Positions 43,454 to 51,830 of a stretch of DNA of 55,667 nucleotides are shown here, piece after piece (the stretch's first letter is position 1; the number at the start of each line of letters is the position of its first letter). Origin of the DNA: Acidobacteriota bacterium (GTDB taxonomy: Bacteria; Acidobacteriota; Blastocatellia; RBC074); the NCBI GenBank assembly GCA_019639255.1, contig JAHBSF010000032.1, positions 1 to 55,667 on the forward strand, given 5' to 3'. Under the pieces are notes generated by a model. The model searched no databases. It saw only the letters and a program-made list of their open reading frames with translations, and was not told where the DNA came from. Both the position numbers and the translations under genes were made by a program.

Positions 43454-44929
43454 ATGCAAGTCAAAACAGACGGGAGAAAGTTTTACGAAATCGAATGCGA
43501 TGCGCTGGTTGTAGGGGTTTATGAAGGCGACGCAGTGCATTCGGGCGTGCTCGGTGAAATCGACCGCAGGTCGGGCGGCGTGGTTTCATCGCTGGTTGAA
43601 ACCGGAGAGTTCATCGGCAAATCCGGCGAAACCGCCTGGATTCACTCGCCCGGCGATTTGCGGGCGAGAAGGCTGCTTCTGGCGGGCGCCGGAAAACAGG
43701 CCGATTTTACGCAGGACTCGGTCAGGAGGATGGCGGGCGCCGCTGCGCGCCTGCTGCGCGGCAAGAAGGTCCGGAGTTTTGCGTTTATGTCCCCGATTGC
43801 GGGCGGCGATAGCGCGCAGGCCGCGGTCGAAGGCGCGCTGCTTGCCTTGTTTGAACCCGACAAATACCACACAAACGACAGGACCGAGAGCCGTCTGGAA
43901 GAGATGACGCTCGTCGCCGACTCGGGCGATATCGAGAACGTGGAGCGCGCAATCTCGCGCGGCCGGATCATAGCCGAGTCGGCGAATTTCGCGCGCGACA
44001 TCATCAACGAGCCGAGCAATATTCTGACTCCGTCGGAACTGGCGCGGCGCGCAGGCGAAATCGCCGAGCAGTACGGTCTGGCGCTCGACGTGCTGGATGA
44101 AGCCAGGATGAAGGATCTGGGCATGGGCTCGCTTCTAGGCGTAGCGCAGGGCAGCAACGAACCGCCGAGGTTGATTGTGCTGCGTTATACGGCGCCGATC
44201 GCTTCAGGGGAAACCGTGGCGATAGTCGGCAAGGGCGTGACGTTCGATACGGGCGGCATATCGATCAAGCCCGCCGAGGGCATGGAGAAGATGAAGTACG
44301 ATATGGCGGGCGGCGCTACGACGCTTGCCGCATTGCGCGCCGTCGCGCAACTGCGCCCCTCGGTCAATGTCATAGGGATCGTTCCGGCGGTCGAAAATAT
44401 GCCGGGCGGGCGCGCGCAGCGCCCCGGAGATGTAGTGCGTTCCATGGCCGGAAAAACCATCGAGGTGATCAACACCGACGCGGAGGGGCGGTTGATTCTG
44501 GCCGATGCCCTGACCTATGCGCGGCAGCAGGGCGCTACGCGCATAGTCGATCTCGCCACGCTTACGGGCGCGGTGTCGATTGCGCTCGGCGATGTATACG
44601 TAGCCGTTATGGGCAACGATCAGGCGTGGGTGGATGCGGTGATTGCGGCCGGGCGCCGCGCGGGTGAAAAGATCTGGCAGTTGCCGCTCGATCGCGAATA
44701 CCGCGAGCAGATAAAGAGCGAGATTGCAGACATCAAGAACGTGGGCGGACGCAAGGCCGGGACGATTACGGCCGGGTACTTTCTGCGCGAGTTCGTCGAG
44801 GATACGCCGTGGGCGCATCTCGACATAGCAGGAACGGCGTGGAACGACAGCACGAAGCCGCATCTGTCGGTCGGCCCCACGGCCGTATGCGTCAGAACGC
44901 TCGTGCAGTTGGTGGAGGGAGCAGGGTGA
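43454..44929 (+). CDS. pepA: Leucyl aminopeptidase (M17)
   Basis: A 491-residue cytosolic zinc/manganese aminopeptidase of family M17. The N-terminal macro-like domain is followed by the catalytic half: VGKGVTFDTGGISIKPAEGM, KYDMAGGATTLAAL, and the signature NTDAEGRLILADAL. All metal ligands (Lys, Asp, Asp, Asp, Glu) appear present. It starts two bases after smpB and is probably co-transcribed with it. The palindrome 44937-45028 follows its stop. Confidence 0.95.
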   Translation: MQVKTDGRKFYEIECDALVVGVYEGDAVHSGVLGEIDRRSGGVVSSLVETGEFIGKSGETAWIHSPGDLRARRLLLAGAGKQADFTQDSVRRMAGAAARLLRGKKVRSFAFMSPIAGGDSAQAAVEGALLALFEPDKYHTNDRTESRLEEMTLVADSGDIENVERAISRGRIIAESANFARDIINEPSNILTPSELARRAGEIAEQYGLALDVLDEARMKDLGMGSLLGVAQGSNEPPRLIVLRYTAPIASGETVAIVGKGVTFDTGGISIKPAEGMEKMKYDMAGGATTLAALRAVAQLRPSVNVIGIVPAVENMPGGRAQRPGDVVRSMAGKTIEVINTDAEGRLILADALTYARQQGATRIVDLATLTGAVSIALGDVYVAVMGNDQAWVDAVIAAGRRAGEKIWQLPLDREYREQIKSEIADIKNVGGRKAGTITAGYFLREFVEDTPWAHLDIAGTAWNDSTKPHLSVGPTAVCVRTLVQLVEGAG

Positions 44930-44936
44930 GAAGAAA

Positions 44937-45028
44937 GAGATAACGGAACAAACGGAATAAAACGAAACAAACGGAAAGTTTGACGATTTTCGTAGTTTTC
45001 GTCTTATTTCGTTTGTTCCGTTATCTCT
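44937..45028. repeat. ACGGAA palindrome
   Basis: AGAGATAACGGAACAAACGG at the left, its complement at the right, interior less well paired. It lies between pepA and the DnaJ-domain gene. Confidence 0.92.
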
Positions 45029-45090
45029 CCCCTTCTTCCCCCGATTCTTCGAATATCGTAGAATGGCAGCAGTTATCAGGGGAAATCGAG

Positions 45091-45885
45091 ATGCCTGATC
45101 TCTATGCCGTGCTGGGCGTATCGCGCACGGCCGATTCAATCGAGATCAAAACCGCCTACCGCCGTCTGGCGCGCAGGTATCACCCTGACGTAAATGCGCA
45201 TCCTGCGGCGGCGCGCAAGTTCGCGCTCATCAACGAGGCCTATCACGTTCTGATCGATCCTAAGCGCCGCAGCTATTACGACCGCACGGGGTCGGTTTCA
45301 TCCGTCAGGGCAAAGGCCGAGGGCGAAGCCGATTCGGCGCGTGCGCGCGCGGCAAGACGCGCCTACTATCAGGCGCGCGCCGACAAGATAGTCAACGAAT
45401 GGCTTCAGCGCGACCGCGAGGAATCGCGCGCGCGCGGCAAGGCCGTCTACACTACGGTGACGCTGTTTTTATCCACCTTCATCGTGGCGATGATGAAGCC
45501 GTCGATTTTCGAGAGTTCGGGGCCGGTGTGGCGTGCGGCGCTGCTTGTGGTTTTCGGCGTCAGCATATGGCATCTTTATCGCAGCCTGCGCGAACATCTC
45601 GAACACTATTCATATCGGCCCGAACGCCTGTCGTCGGTGCTGCGCGCATCGAAATCCGACAAGCCATTCAAGCGCAGCGTCGCGTGGGGATTCATCATAG
45701 GCGGATATCTGTTCTCGCTCGTTACCGGTATGCTGCTCGGACGGCTTACCGAAGATCTGTCGAGGCAACTGTTCGGTCCTACGAACGTCATCGAGGCGTT
45801 TTTCGGAGTTTTTTTCTACCCGCCCATAGTCGTCCTGATGGTCGATCTGCTCTACCTGATCAACGTCCGATTGGAAGACCTGTGA
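45091..45885 (+). CDS. DnaJ-domain membrane protein
   Basis: A 264-residue protein with an N-terminal J domain ([23 protein letters not shown] in [27 protein letters not shown]) at residues 1-65, a charged linker, then about four transmembrane helices ([63 protein letters not shown]). It could recruit DnaK to the membrane. The Gly/Phe and zinc regions of DnaJ are absent. The stop overlaps the GTG of the next gene. Confidence 0.85.
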   Translation: MPDLYAVLGVSRTADSIEIKTAYRRLARRYHPDVNAHPAAARKFALINEAYHVLIDPKRRSYYDRTGSVSSVRAKAEGEADSARARAARRAYYQARADKIVNEWLQRDREESRARGKAVYTTVTLFLSTFIVAMMKPSIFESSGPVWRAALLVVFGVSIWHLYRSLREHLEHYSYRPERLSSVLRASKSDKPFKRSVAWGFIIGGYLFSLVTGMLLGRLTEDLSRQLFGPTNVIEAFFGVFFYPPIVVLMVDLLYLINVRLEDL

Positions 45886-47366
45886 ACCCGGCGCCGCTCG
45901 GTTCTCCGCCCCGCATTTTGCATATTTTCTCTATTTTTCGGATTTTCCGCATCTTCCTTCCGCGTCTTCCGCGTTCTGTTTTTCTCCTCTTTCCGCCCGT
46001 GATCCTGTTCCCGCAGCCGCTGCGTTATTCCTGCACCGTAACGCAGATTTCGCCGCAGTCGCGCACGCTTGCGGTGCGCTGCGAAGCATCATTGCCCGGC
46101 AAGCGGATGAAAATCGTTTTTCGCGACCGCTACGCCGGGTTGAGCGGCCTCGGCGCGCGCATATCCTCGCTTGAAATCTTCAACGCATCCGATCCGGCGT
46201 CGCCGCTTGTTTTTACTTATCGGGTAAACCTCTCGGCGCCGATCGAACCGGGCGGCTATGCGCTTGCTTCGAGCCTCGGTCCCGAAGCGGCGGTGCTGTA
46301 TGCATCCGATCTTTTCCCCGTGCTGCAGGCGCGCGATGATCGAGGGGTCAGCGTCGCGCACATATCCGTTGAACCGCCCGAAGGCTGGACGATGGCCGGT
46401 GCAGAAGGCGGCGATGCAGTCGATTCGGAAACGGCCGTATACGTGCTCGGCCGATTGCGCGAGCATTCGTTTGCGATCGGAAACATGCGCTGGCGCGTCG
46501 TCGCCGCCGGGGATGTTTCGGTTGCAGATGGAGAGGTGCATCGGTTGGCCGAAGCGATTGCGCGCGCGCAGGCCGAAATGATCGGCGGCGGCAGGTCGGG
46601 CGATCATCTCGTCGCGGTTGCGCCCTTTCCGCTGCCGCTTACGGGGCTGCGTTCCACGGGGCTTGCGCGCGGACGCGCGATTGCCCTGCTGGTAAATCCG
46701 GGCAATGATCCGGAAGTTGCGCGCGCTCATCTGGCGCGGCATCTGGCGCACGAGATGTTTCACGTATACCTGCCCAATGCATTTGTAATAAGCGAAAACT
46801 TCGACTGGTTCTGGGAGGGATTTACACGCTATGCGGCGCTGCTTACGCTTCTGGATGCGCGCGAAATCGCGTTTCAGGATTATCTGGACGCGCTGCAAAG
46901 CGAATTCGATGCGTATGCGGCAAATCCGCTTCGCACGCAAACGTCGCTGGTTGCGGCCTCGCCGGAAAAGTTTGCAAGCCCTGCGCATTACGAAATCGTT
47001 TACCGCAAGGGGATGATCGTGGGCGCGCTTTACGACCTTGAACTGAGACGCCGGACGCGCGTGCAGCGGCGGCTGCCGGATGTCATGAAGAATCTTTATC
47101 GCGATTACGCGCTGACGGGGCGCGCAGCGGGCAACAGCGAGGTGCTCGCCGCTCTTGGACGCGAAGGCGATTTTGCGCGCTTCATCGCGGATTACATCGA
47201 GGGCGTGCGCGAAATCGATCTTGCGGCGGATCTTGCTCCCTACGGAATAGATGCGGATCGAAGGTCGGCGCGGGGACGGGCGCGGCTGCGGGTTTCACCC
47301 AGGCTCAATGGACTGAACAAAGCGCTGATTTCTTCGTTTGGCGGGCGAGCGGGCGCACCTCGTTAA
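45882..47366 (+). CDS. M61-like gluzincin metallopeptidase with repeat-like leader
   Basis: A 494-residue protein from GTG 45882, which overlaps the DnaJ stop (GTGA) and has GGAAG upstream. The zinc site is HEMFH at 290-294 with the third ligand in WFWEGFTRY (Glu312), matching the glycyl aminopeptidase (M61) pattern. The N-terminal domain is a beta-rich region ([20 protein letters not shown]). The leader residues about 10-45 ([27 protein letters not shown]) are hydrophobic and encoded by a pyrimidine-rich half repeat, suggesting membrane anchoring or export. Substrate is unknown. Confidence 0.78.
   Translation: MNPAPLGSPPRILHIFSIFRIFRIFLPRLPRSVFLLFPPVILFPQPLRYSCTVTQISPQSRTLAVRCEASLPGKRMKIVFRDRYAGLSGLGARISSLEIFNASDPASPLVFTYRVNLSAPIEPGGYALASSLGPEAAVLYASDLFPVLQARDDRGVSVAHISVEPPEGWTMAGAEGGDAVDSETAVYVLGRLREHSFAIGNMRWRVVAAGDVSVADGEVHRLAEAIARAQAEMIGGGRSGDHLVAVAPFPLPLTGLRSTGLARGRAIALLVNPGNDPEVARAHLARHLAHEMFHVYLPNAFVISENFDWFWEGFTRYAALLTLLDAREIAFQDYLDALQSEFDAYAANPLRTQTSLVAASPEKFASPAHYEIVYRKGMIVGALYDLELRRRTRVQRRLPDVMKNLYRDYALTGRAAGNSEVLAALGREGDFARFIADYIEGVREIDLAADLAPYGIDADRRSARGRARLRVSPRLNGLNKALISSFGGRAGAPR
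45916..45990. repeat. Pyrimidine half copy within the M61-like gene leader
   Basis: CATATTTTCTCTATTTTTCG then GATTTTCCGCATCTTCC and CGTCTTCCGCG resemble the pyrimidine arm of the palindrome family. No purine arm precedes it. Confidence 0.5.
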
Positions 47367-47404
47367 ACCGATCTGCAGGAGACTGGTACGAAGCGTGAGA
47401 CAGC

Positions 47405-47502
47405 AAGAGAGATGACGGAACAAACGAAATAAAACGAAAAAACAGAACAGTTGAATATTTCCGTTCTTTCCGTTTTATTTCGTTTGTTCCGTCATCTCTC
47501 TT
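47405..47502. repeat. ACGGAA palindrome with GATGACGG variant
   Basis: AAGAGAGATGACGGAACAAA pairs with the right end ...CCGTCATCTCTCTT. GATGACGG/CCGTCATC replaces the common GATAACGG/CCGTTATC on both arms. Confidence 0.95.
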
Positions 47503-47527
47503 TTTCACGCCGATGCGCGAAAAATGT

Positions 47528-47556
47528 TGACCCGCGCGGCATAGAATCGTAAGCTG
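47528..47556 (+). promoter_or_regulatory. Candidate sigma-70 promoter of the secreted-protein gene
   Basis: TTGACC, a 17-bp spacer and TAAGCT, about 78 bp before the ATG at 47634. Confidence 0.5.
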
Positions 47557-47633
47557 TGCACCGTCACTATCCGAATTTCTTACAATCAACTTTTTAGGCG
47601 CATCTGTTTCCAGTACCCCGGGAGGTTATCTGT

Positions 47634-48656
47634 ATGAAGAGCAGGCGAATTTTATCCATAGCGGCAGCGGCGCTGTTTTCCGTCGTAATTGCGGGTTCAT
47701 CGGCATTTGCAGCCGATCCGGGATTGCCGCTCGAGATTACGGGTGAAGCGAGCGATCAGAAGGCGGGATCGCTTCTTTACTTCAATATCTACACATCGAG
47801 CGCGACGAACCCGTTGACGCAGAACACGCGCATCAGCATCACGAACACGAACGATTTTGTCGGCGTGGCGGTGCATCTGTTCTTCGTCGATGGCGGAAGC
47901 TGCAGCGTCGCCGACCGGTTCGTGTGTCTGACGCCGAACCAGACCACGACGTTTCTGACCTCGGAGCAGGATCCGGGAGTGACCGGATATATTGTGGCGC
48001 TGGCTGTGGATTTTCAGGGTCTCCCACGGCAGTTCAACTTCCTGATCGGAGATGAATACGTCAAGTTCCAGAGTGGACATTTCGCCAACCTGGGCGCCGA
48101 GGCATACAGTAAACTCAACAACTTGAACGTCATCAGCACGGACGGGTCGCTTGCAGCAGTGTTTTTCGACGGGCTGAACTTAGCTGGCAGCTACAGCCGG
48201 GTATCGCGCGTGGTGGCTGTAGACAACATCGGATCGCGCAGCGACGGCAACGAAACTCTGTTGATCCTGAACCGGGTGGGCGGAAACCTCTTCACCACCG
48301 CATCAACTCTCGGCACGTTGTTCGGGATACTTTACGACGATCAGGAAACCGCGCACAGCTTCCAGGTGACGGGCGGTTGCCAGCTTCGGCAGATATTGTC
48401 GAACACCTTCCCGCGCACGACGCCGCGATTCGACGTGGTGATTCCCGCCGGCCAAACAGGGTGGCTGAAGATTTTCTCGACGAGCGATATCGGGATCATC
48501 GGCTCGGTGATCAACTTTAATGCGAACTCGGCGACATCCTCGGGCGCCTTCAATGAGGGCCGCAACCTGCACAAGCTGAGGCTTACGTCGGCGGCGAACG
48601 TCGTCGTTCCCATATTCCCGCCGGCGTGCGATGCGGGCGGCGTCGATCCGCAATAG
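47634..48656 (+). CDS. Secreted protein of unknown function
   Basis: A 340-residue protein with signal peptide MKSRRILSIAAAALFSVVIA..AFAADP. The mature part is beta-rich, with GSLLYFNIYTSSATNPLTQN, ISITNTNDFVGVAVHLFFVD and LTPNQTTTFLTSEQDPG, a pattern familiar from Acidobacteria proteins of unknown function that resemble extracellular or surface-matrix proteins. Four Cys could form two disulfides. GGGAGG upstream and a good promoter support expression. It is followed by the GC-capped palindrome at 48689. Confidence 0.78.
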   Translation: MKSRRILSIAAAALFSVVIAGSSAFAADPGLPLEITGEASDQKAGSLLYFNIYTSSATNPLTQNTRISITNTNDFVGVAVHLFFVDGGSCSVADRFVCLTPNQTTTFLTSEQDPGVTGYIVALAVDFQGLPRQFNFLIGDEYVKFQSGHFANLGAEAYSKLNNLNVISTDGSLAAVFFDGLNLAGSYSRVSRVVAVDNIGSRSDGNETLLILNRVGGNLFTTASTLGTLFGILYDDQETAHSFQVTGGCQLRQILSNTFPRTTPRFDVVIPAGQTGWLKIFSTSDIGIIGSVINFNANSATSSGAFNEGRNLHKLRLTSAANVVVPIFPPACDAGGVDPQ

Positions 48657-48688
48657 GCGATACGCACAATCGCCCTGAGCCTTGCGCG

Positions 48689-48787
48689 AAAGCCGGCGCG
48701 CAGATGGCGGAAACAGAAACGGAATTCACCGAGCTTATTGCTTTGGTGAATTCCGTTTTCGTTTCTGCCATCTGCGCGCCGGCTTTT
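48689..48787. repeat. GC-capped palindrome related to the ACGGAA family
   Basis: AAAGCCGGCGCGCAGATGGC pairs with its complement ending at 48787; arms of about 42 bp with three mismatches, loop of about 14 nt. The inner part (GGAAACAGAAACGGAATTC) is ACGGAA-like but the base is GC-rich. Confidence 0.9.
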
Positions 48788-48911
48788 CCATTGACCGGGC
48801 GCTTAGGTGCGTTCACCGGCCGGAACCGCCCGTTCATCGGCGTACGATTGTCAGGCGCGACATTGCCGTGTCAAGATCATTGACCGGAGCGGGAATCAAC
48901 AGAGAGCCGGT

Positions 48912-50945
48912 ATGAATCCGAAGGAAATCGCAGCGCTGGTTAATTTTCTGGGTTTCGTCACGGGGGCGGTGCTTTACGCCATGCTGCTTGCCATGGTTGT
49001 ACGCACGCGGGGCCGCGCTGCCGGGCGCGTGCCGGCTACCGACCGGCCGCTTCTGGCTACAGCCCTGCTCGGATTGTCCTGGAACATCGGGGCGCTCGTG
49101 CTTTACGGCCTGCGCGATCTGGACCTCGGCGAACCGTCGCCCGTGCTGGCCGCAGCCGCATTCACCGCGCTCGGATTTTTGCCTGCGGTCGTAGTCGATT
49201 CGGCGCTGTGGGGACGCGCCTCGGACGCAAGGGGTGAGAGACGCGGCCCCGGCGCGCGCGCAATCGCATTCTCGGCTTACGCTTTGAGCGCGGTTGCGAG
49301 CGCGATGCACTTTTACGCCGCGCTTACTCTCAACGATGCGCCATCGGCTGCGGCGCTGCGAGGACTCACCATTGGGTTCGGCTTGTTGATTCCGGCGCTC
49401 GTCGTATCTACGCGGCATCAGACCGGGTGGGGACGTGCGGTATGGGCGGTGGCGCTGGCGGTTTTTGCGGTTTCGGCGCTGCATCTGAGCGAGCATCGCG
49501 AAGTCGAATCCTGGTGGATAGAACTCGCGGGCCATCACGCCTCGCTGCCTCTGGCGCTCGCCATACTTTATCAGGATTATCGTTTCGCCCTGGCGGACCT
49601 TTTTCTGAAACGCGCGCTTGTGCTGGTGGCGCTCGTAGCTCTTGCCTTCGGGTTGTATGTGGCCGTGGCCGCGCCGATGCTGGCCGAGAGCGCATCGCGC
49701 GGCGGTATGACGCTCGAAGCCGTAGGCGTGATGCTCGGGCTGTGGGTCGGAACCGCTCTCGTATACCCGTGGCTTCAGCGCGCAGCGATATGGTTTGTAG
49801 ACACCATCGTGTTGCGGCGTGCGGATTACGACCGGTTGCGCGCCGAAATCGTCGCGGCGGGCGCATCGAGCGAAGATCCGGAGCGGATACTCGACGACGT
49901 ATGCGCGCGCCTGAAATGGGCGTTGACGGCGCGCGATGTGCGTTGGGTGCGGGATGAGGCCGCCGGGGGGTCGTATTCGTATTCGGCCGGGCAGGAAGAC
50001 GGCCTGCTTCTGCCGGGTGCGGTTGTCGAGAGGGCCGAGGAGGGGATGAGCGGCGCGATACGCTCGCTGTTTCCCGAAATGCCGGCGGCGACCGCAGTAG
50101 TGCGCATCCCGGTGGCCGACCCTCCGGGTTACGCTCTTGCCGTCGGGCCGCTTGCGGGCGGCAGACGCCTGCTTTCGGACGATCTGGCGATGCTTGAATC
50201 TGCGGCCGTATTGCTTGCGCGCCGCCTCGATCATCTGCGCGTGACTCACGAACGGTGCGAACGCGACTTGCGCGAACAGCAGATCGGACAGCTTGCTACG
50301 GAAGCCGAACTGCGGGCCTTGCGCGCGCAGCTCAATCCGCATTTTCTCTTCAACGCACTCACGACGATAGGTTATTTGATACAGACCGCTCCCGACCGCG
50401 CGCTCGATACCCTGATGCGACTGACGGGCCTGCTGCGCGGAGTGCTGCGGCGCACGGGCGGCGAGTTCACCACGCTCGGCGAAGAAATCGACCTGATAGA
50501 GTCCTACCTTGCCATAGAGCAGGCGCGGTTTGAAGAAAGACTGAGCGTGGTATGCGAGGCGCCGCAGAGCGTGCGTGCGCTGCGCATTCCGCCGCTCATA
50601 CTTCAGCCGCTTGTGGAAAACGCCGTCAAACACGGCATCGCACCGTGCCGCGCGGGCGGCGAGGTCAATATCATTGCGCGTATGGAAGCACCCGATACGC
50701 TTGTGGTTTCGGTGTTCGATACCGGTGCGGGCGCAAGCGCCGAGGAACTTGCTTACGGCCGCAGCCGCGGCGTGGGATTGCTCAATGTCGAGCGCAGGCT
50801 TGCCGGATATTACGGCGATCGGGCCGGGGTGCGGATTTCGAGCGAGCCGGGCGCGGGGACTACGGTTGAGGTGCGGATTCCGGTAGGAAGAGACGCGGCG
50901 GAATACGCGGAAAGCGACGGAAAACACGGGATAAGGATCTCTTGA
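48912..50945 (+). CDS. LytS-type sensor histidine kinase
   Basis: A 677-residue kinase with about seven to eight N-terminal transmembrane helices (residues 1-320), a GAF-like middle region (about 340-460), and a HisKA_7TM/LytS His-kinase block: ALRAQLNPHFLFNALTTIGY with the phosphoacceptor His, then VENAVKHGIAP, VFDTGAGAS and RGVGLLNVERRL of the ATPase domain. It would phosphorylate the LytTR regulator encoded next. The last 18 residues (RDAAEYAESDGKHGIRIS) come from a purine half repeat. The ATG at 48912 gives the expected membrane start. Confidence 0.92.
   Translation: MNPKEIAALVNFLGFVTGAVLYAMLLAMVVRTRGRAAGRVPATDRPLLATALLGLSWNIGALVLYGLRDLDLGEPSPVLAAAAFTALGFLPAVVVDSALWGRASDARGERRGPGARAIAFSAYALSAVASAMHFYAALTLNDAPSAAALRGLTIGFGLLIPALVVSTRHQTGWGRAVWAVALAVFAVSALHLSEHREVESWWIELAGHHASLPLALAILYQDYRFALADLFLKRALVLVALVALAFGLYVAVAAPMLAESASRGGMTLEAVGVMLGLWVGTALVYPWLQRAAIWFVDTIVLRRADYDRLRAEIVAAGASSEDPERILDDVCARLKWALTARDVRWVRDEAAGGSYSYSAGQEDGLLLPGAVVERAEEGMSGAIRSLFPEMPAATAVVRIPVADPPGYALAVGPLAGGRRLLSDDLAMLESAAVLLARRLDHLRVTHERCERDLREQQIGQLATEAELRALRAQLNPHFLFNALTTIGYLIQTAPDRALDTLMRLTGLLRGVLRRTGGEFTTLGEEIDLIESYLAIEQARFEERLSVVCEAPQSVRALRIPPLILQPLVENAVKHGIAPCRAGGEVNIIARMEAPDTLVVSVFDTGAGASAEELAYGRSRGVGLLNVERRLAGYYGDRAGVRISSEPGAGTTVEVRIPVGRDAAEYAESDGKHGIRIS
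50889..50938. repeat. Purine half copy in the 3' end of the kinase gene
   Basis: GACGCGGCGGAATACGCGGA then AAGCGACGGAAAACACGGG resembles the purine arm; AAGGA at its end serves as ribosome site of the next gene. Confidence 0.5.
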
Positions 50946-51724
50946 ACGTAAAACTGCGCATAGTAATCGCGGATGACGAGCGGCCGGCGCGGTCGTATCT
51001 CGCCGCGATGCTGCGTTCGTTCGATGACGTGGAGTTGATGGGCGAAGCCGCTACGGGGCCGGAGGCGGTAGAGTTGATCGAGCGCGAGCGGCCGGACCTG
51101 GCGCTGCTCGATCTTCAGATGCCCGAACTCGACGGACTCGGCGTAGTGCGTGTGATTCGCAAGGACCGTTTGCCGCTTGTGGCCTTCGTAACCGCATACG
51201 ATGAATACGCGGTGAAGGCTTTTGAGGTCCACGCAATCGATTATCTGCTGAAACCGGTGGATCGCGGGCGGTTGCGCGAGACGCTCAATCGCGCGCACGA
51301 GCGGCTTGAACGCGCTGAACTGCTCGAAGACGAAGCGCTGAGGCTGCGGCGCGCCGCTGCGGATTACGACGAAGCGACTCGCCCGCTTTATCTCGAACGC
51401 CTGCCCATTCGCCGGCGCGACGAGATTTACATACTGCCGGTGCGCGATATCGCCTCGATCGTAGCCGAGGGTGAACTGCTGCACATCACTACGGCGAACA
51501 ACGAGCATCACCTATTCAGTTACCGGTTGAAAGATCTGGAAGCGCGTCTCGATCCGGCGCGTTTCGTGCGGCTTGCGCGCGGGACGCTTGCGAATCTGGA
51601 AATGATTACGCGCATCAGCCCCATGCCGGGCGGTACCTACGTCGTCACGCTCTCGAACCAGCAGCAGTTGAACGTCAGCCGTCTGCAGGCGCGCGTGCTC
51701 CGCGATCAGTTGCTGCGGCTTTAA
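50942..51724 (+). CDS. LytTR-family response regulator
   Basis: A 260-residue regulator. The receiver (1-120) has Asp11-Asp12, phosphorylatable Asp57 (LALLDLQMPELDG), Thr in FVTAYDEYAV and Lys in YLLKPVD. A linker helix is followed by a LytTR DNA-binding domain (about 150-260: IYILPVRDIASIVAEGELLH, FVRLARGTLANLEMITRISP). The TTG at 50942 overlaps the kinase stop (TTGA) and has AAGGA six bases upstream, so the pair is coupled. A downstream target may be the TonB receptor gene. Confidence 0.93.
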   Translation: MNVKLRIVIADDERPARSYLAAMLRSFDDVELMGEAATGPEAVELIERERPDLALLDLQMPELDGLGVVRVIRKDRLPLVAFVTAYDEYAVKAFEVHAIDYLLKPVDRGRLRETLNRAHERLERAELLEDEALRLRRAAADYDEATRPLYLERLPIRRRDEIYILPVRDIASIVAEGELLHITTANNEHHLFSYRLKDLEARLDPARFVRLARGTLANLEMITRISPMPGGTYVVTLSNQQQLNVSRLQARVLRDQLLRL

Positions 51725-51830
51725 GAGAATATCCGCTCGCCGTCTCCCGCCGTCCATTCGCCGTTCAAATCCATCCATTCGTTGAAAAGCCGATGCCCGT
51801 CAGCGTGTTTTTCGCACAGAATGCCGCGAT

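Noticed and set aside
48834-50927. Very long leftward open frame opposite the LytS kinase gene
   Set aside because: It mirrors a clear kinase gene, has no domain-like pattern, and results from GC-rich codon use. The same applies to the long frames opposite 40124-42184, 34004-35449 and 8357-9808.
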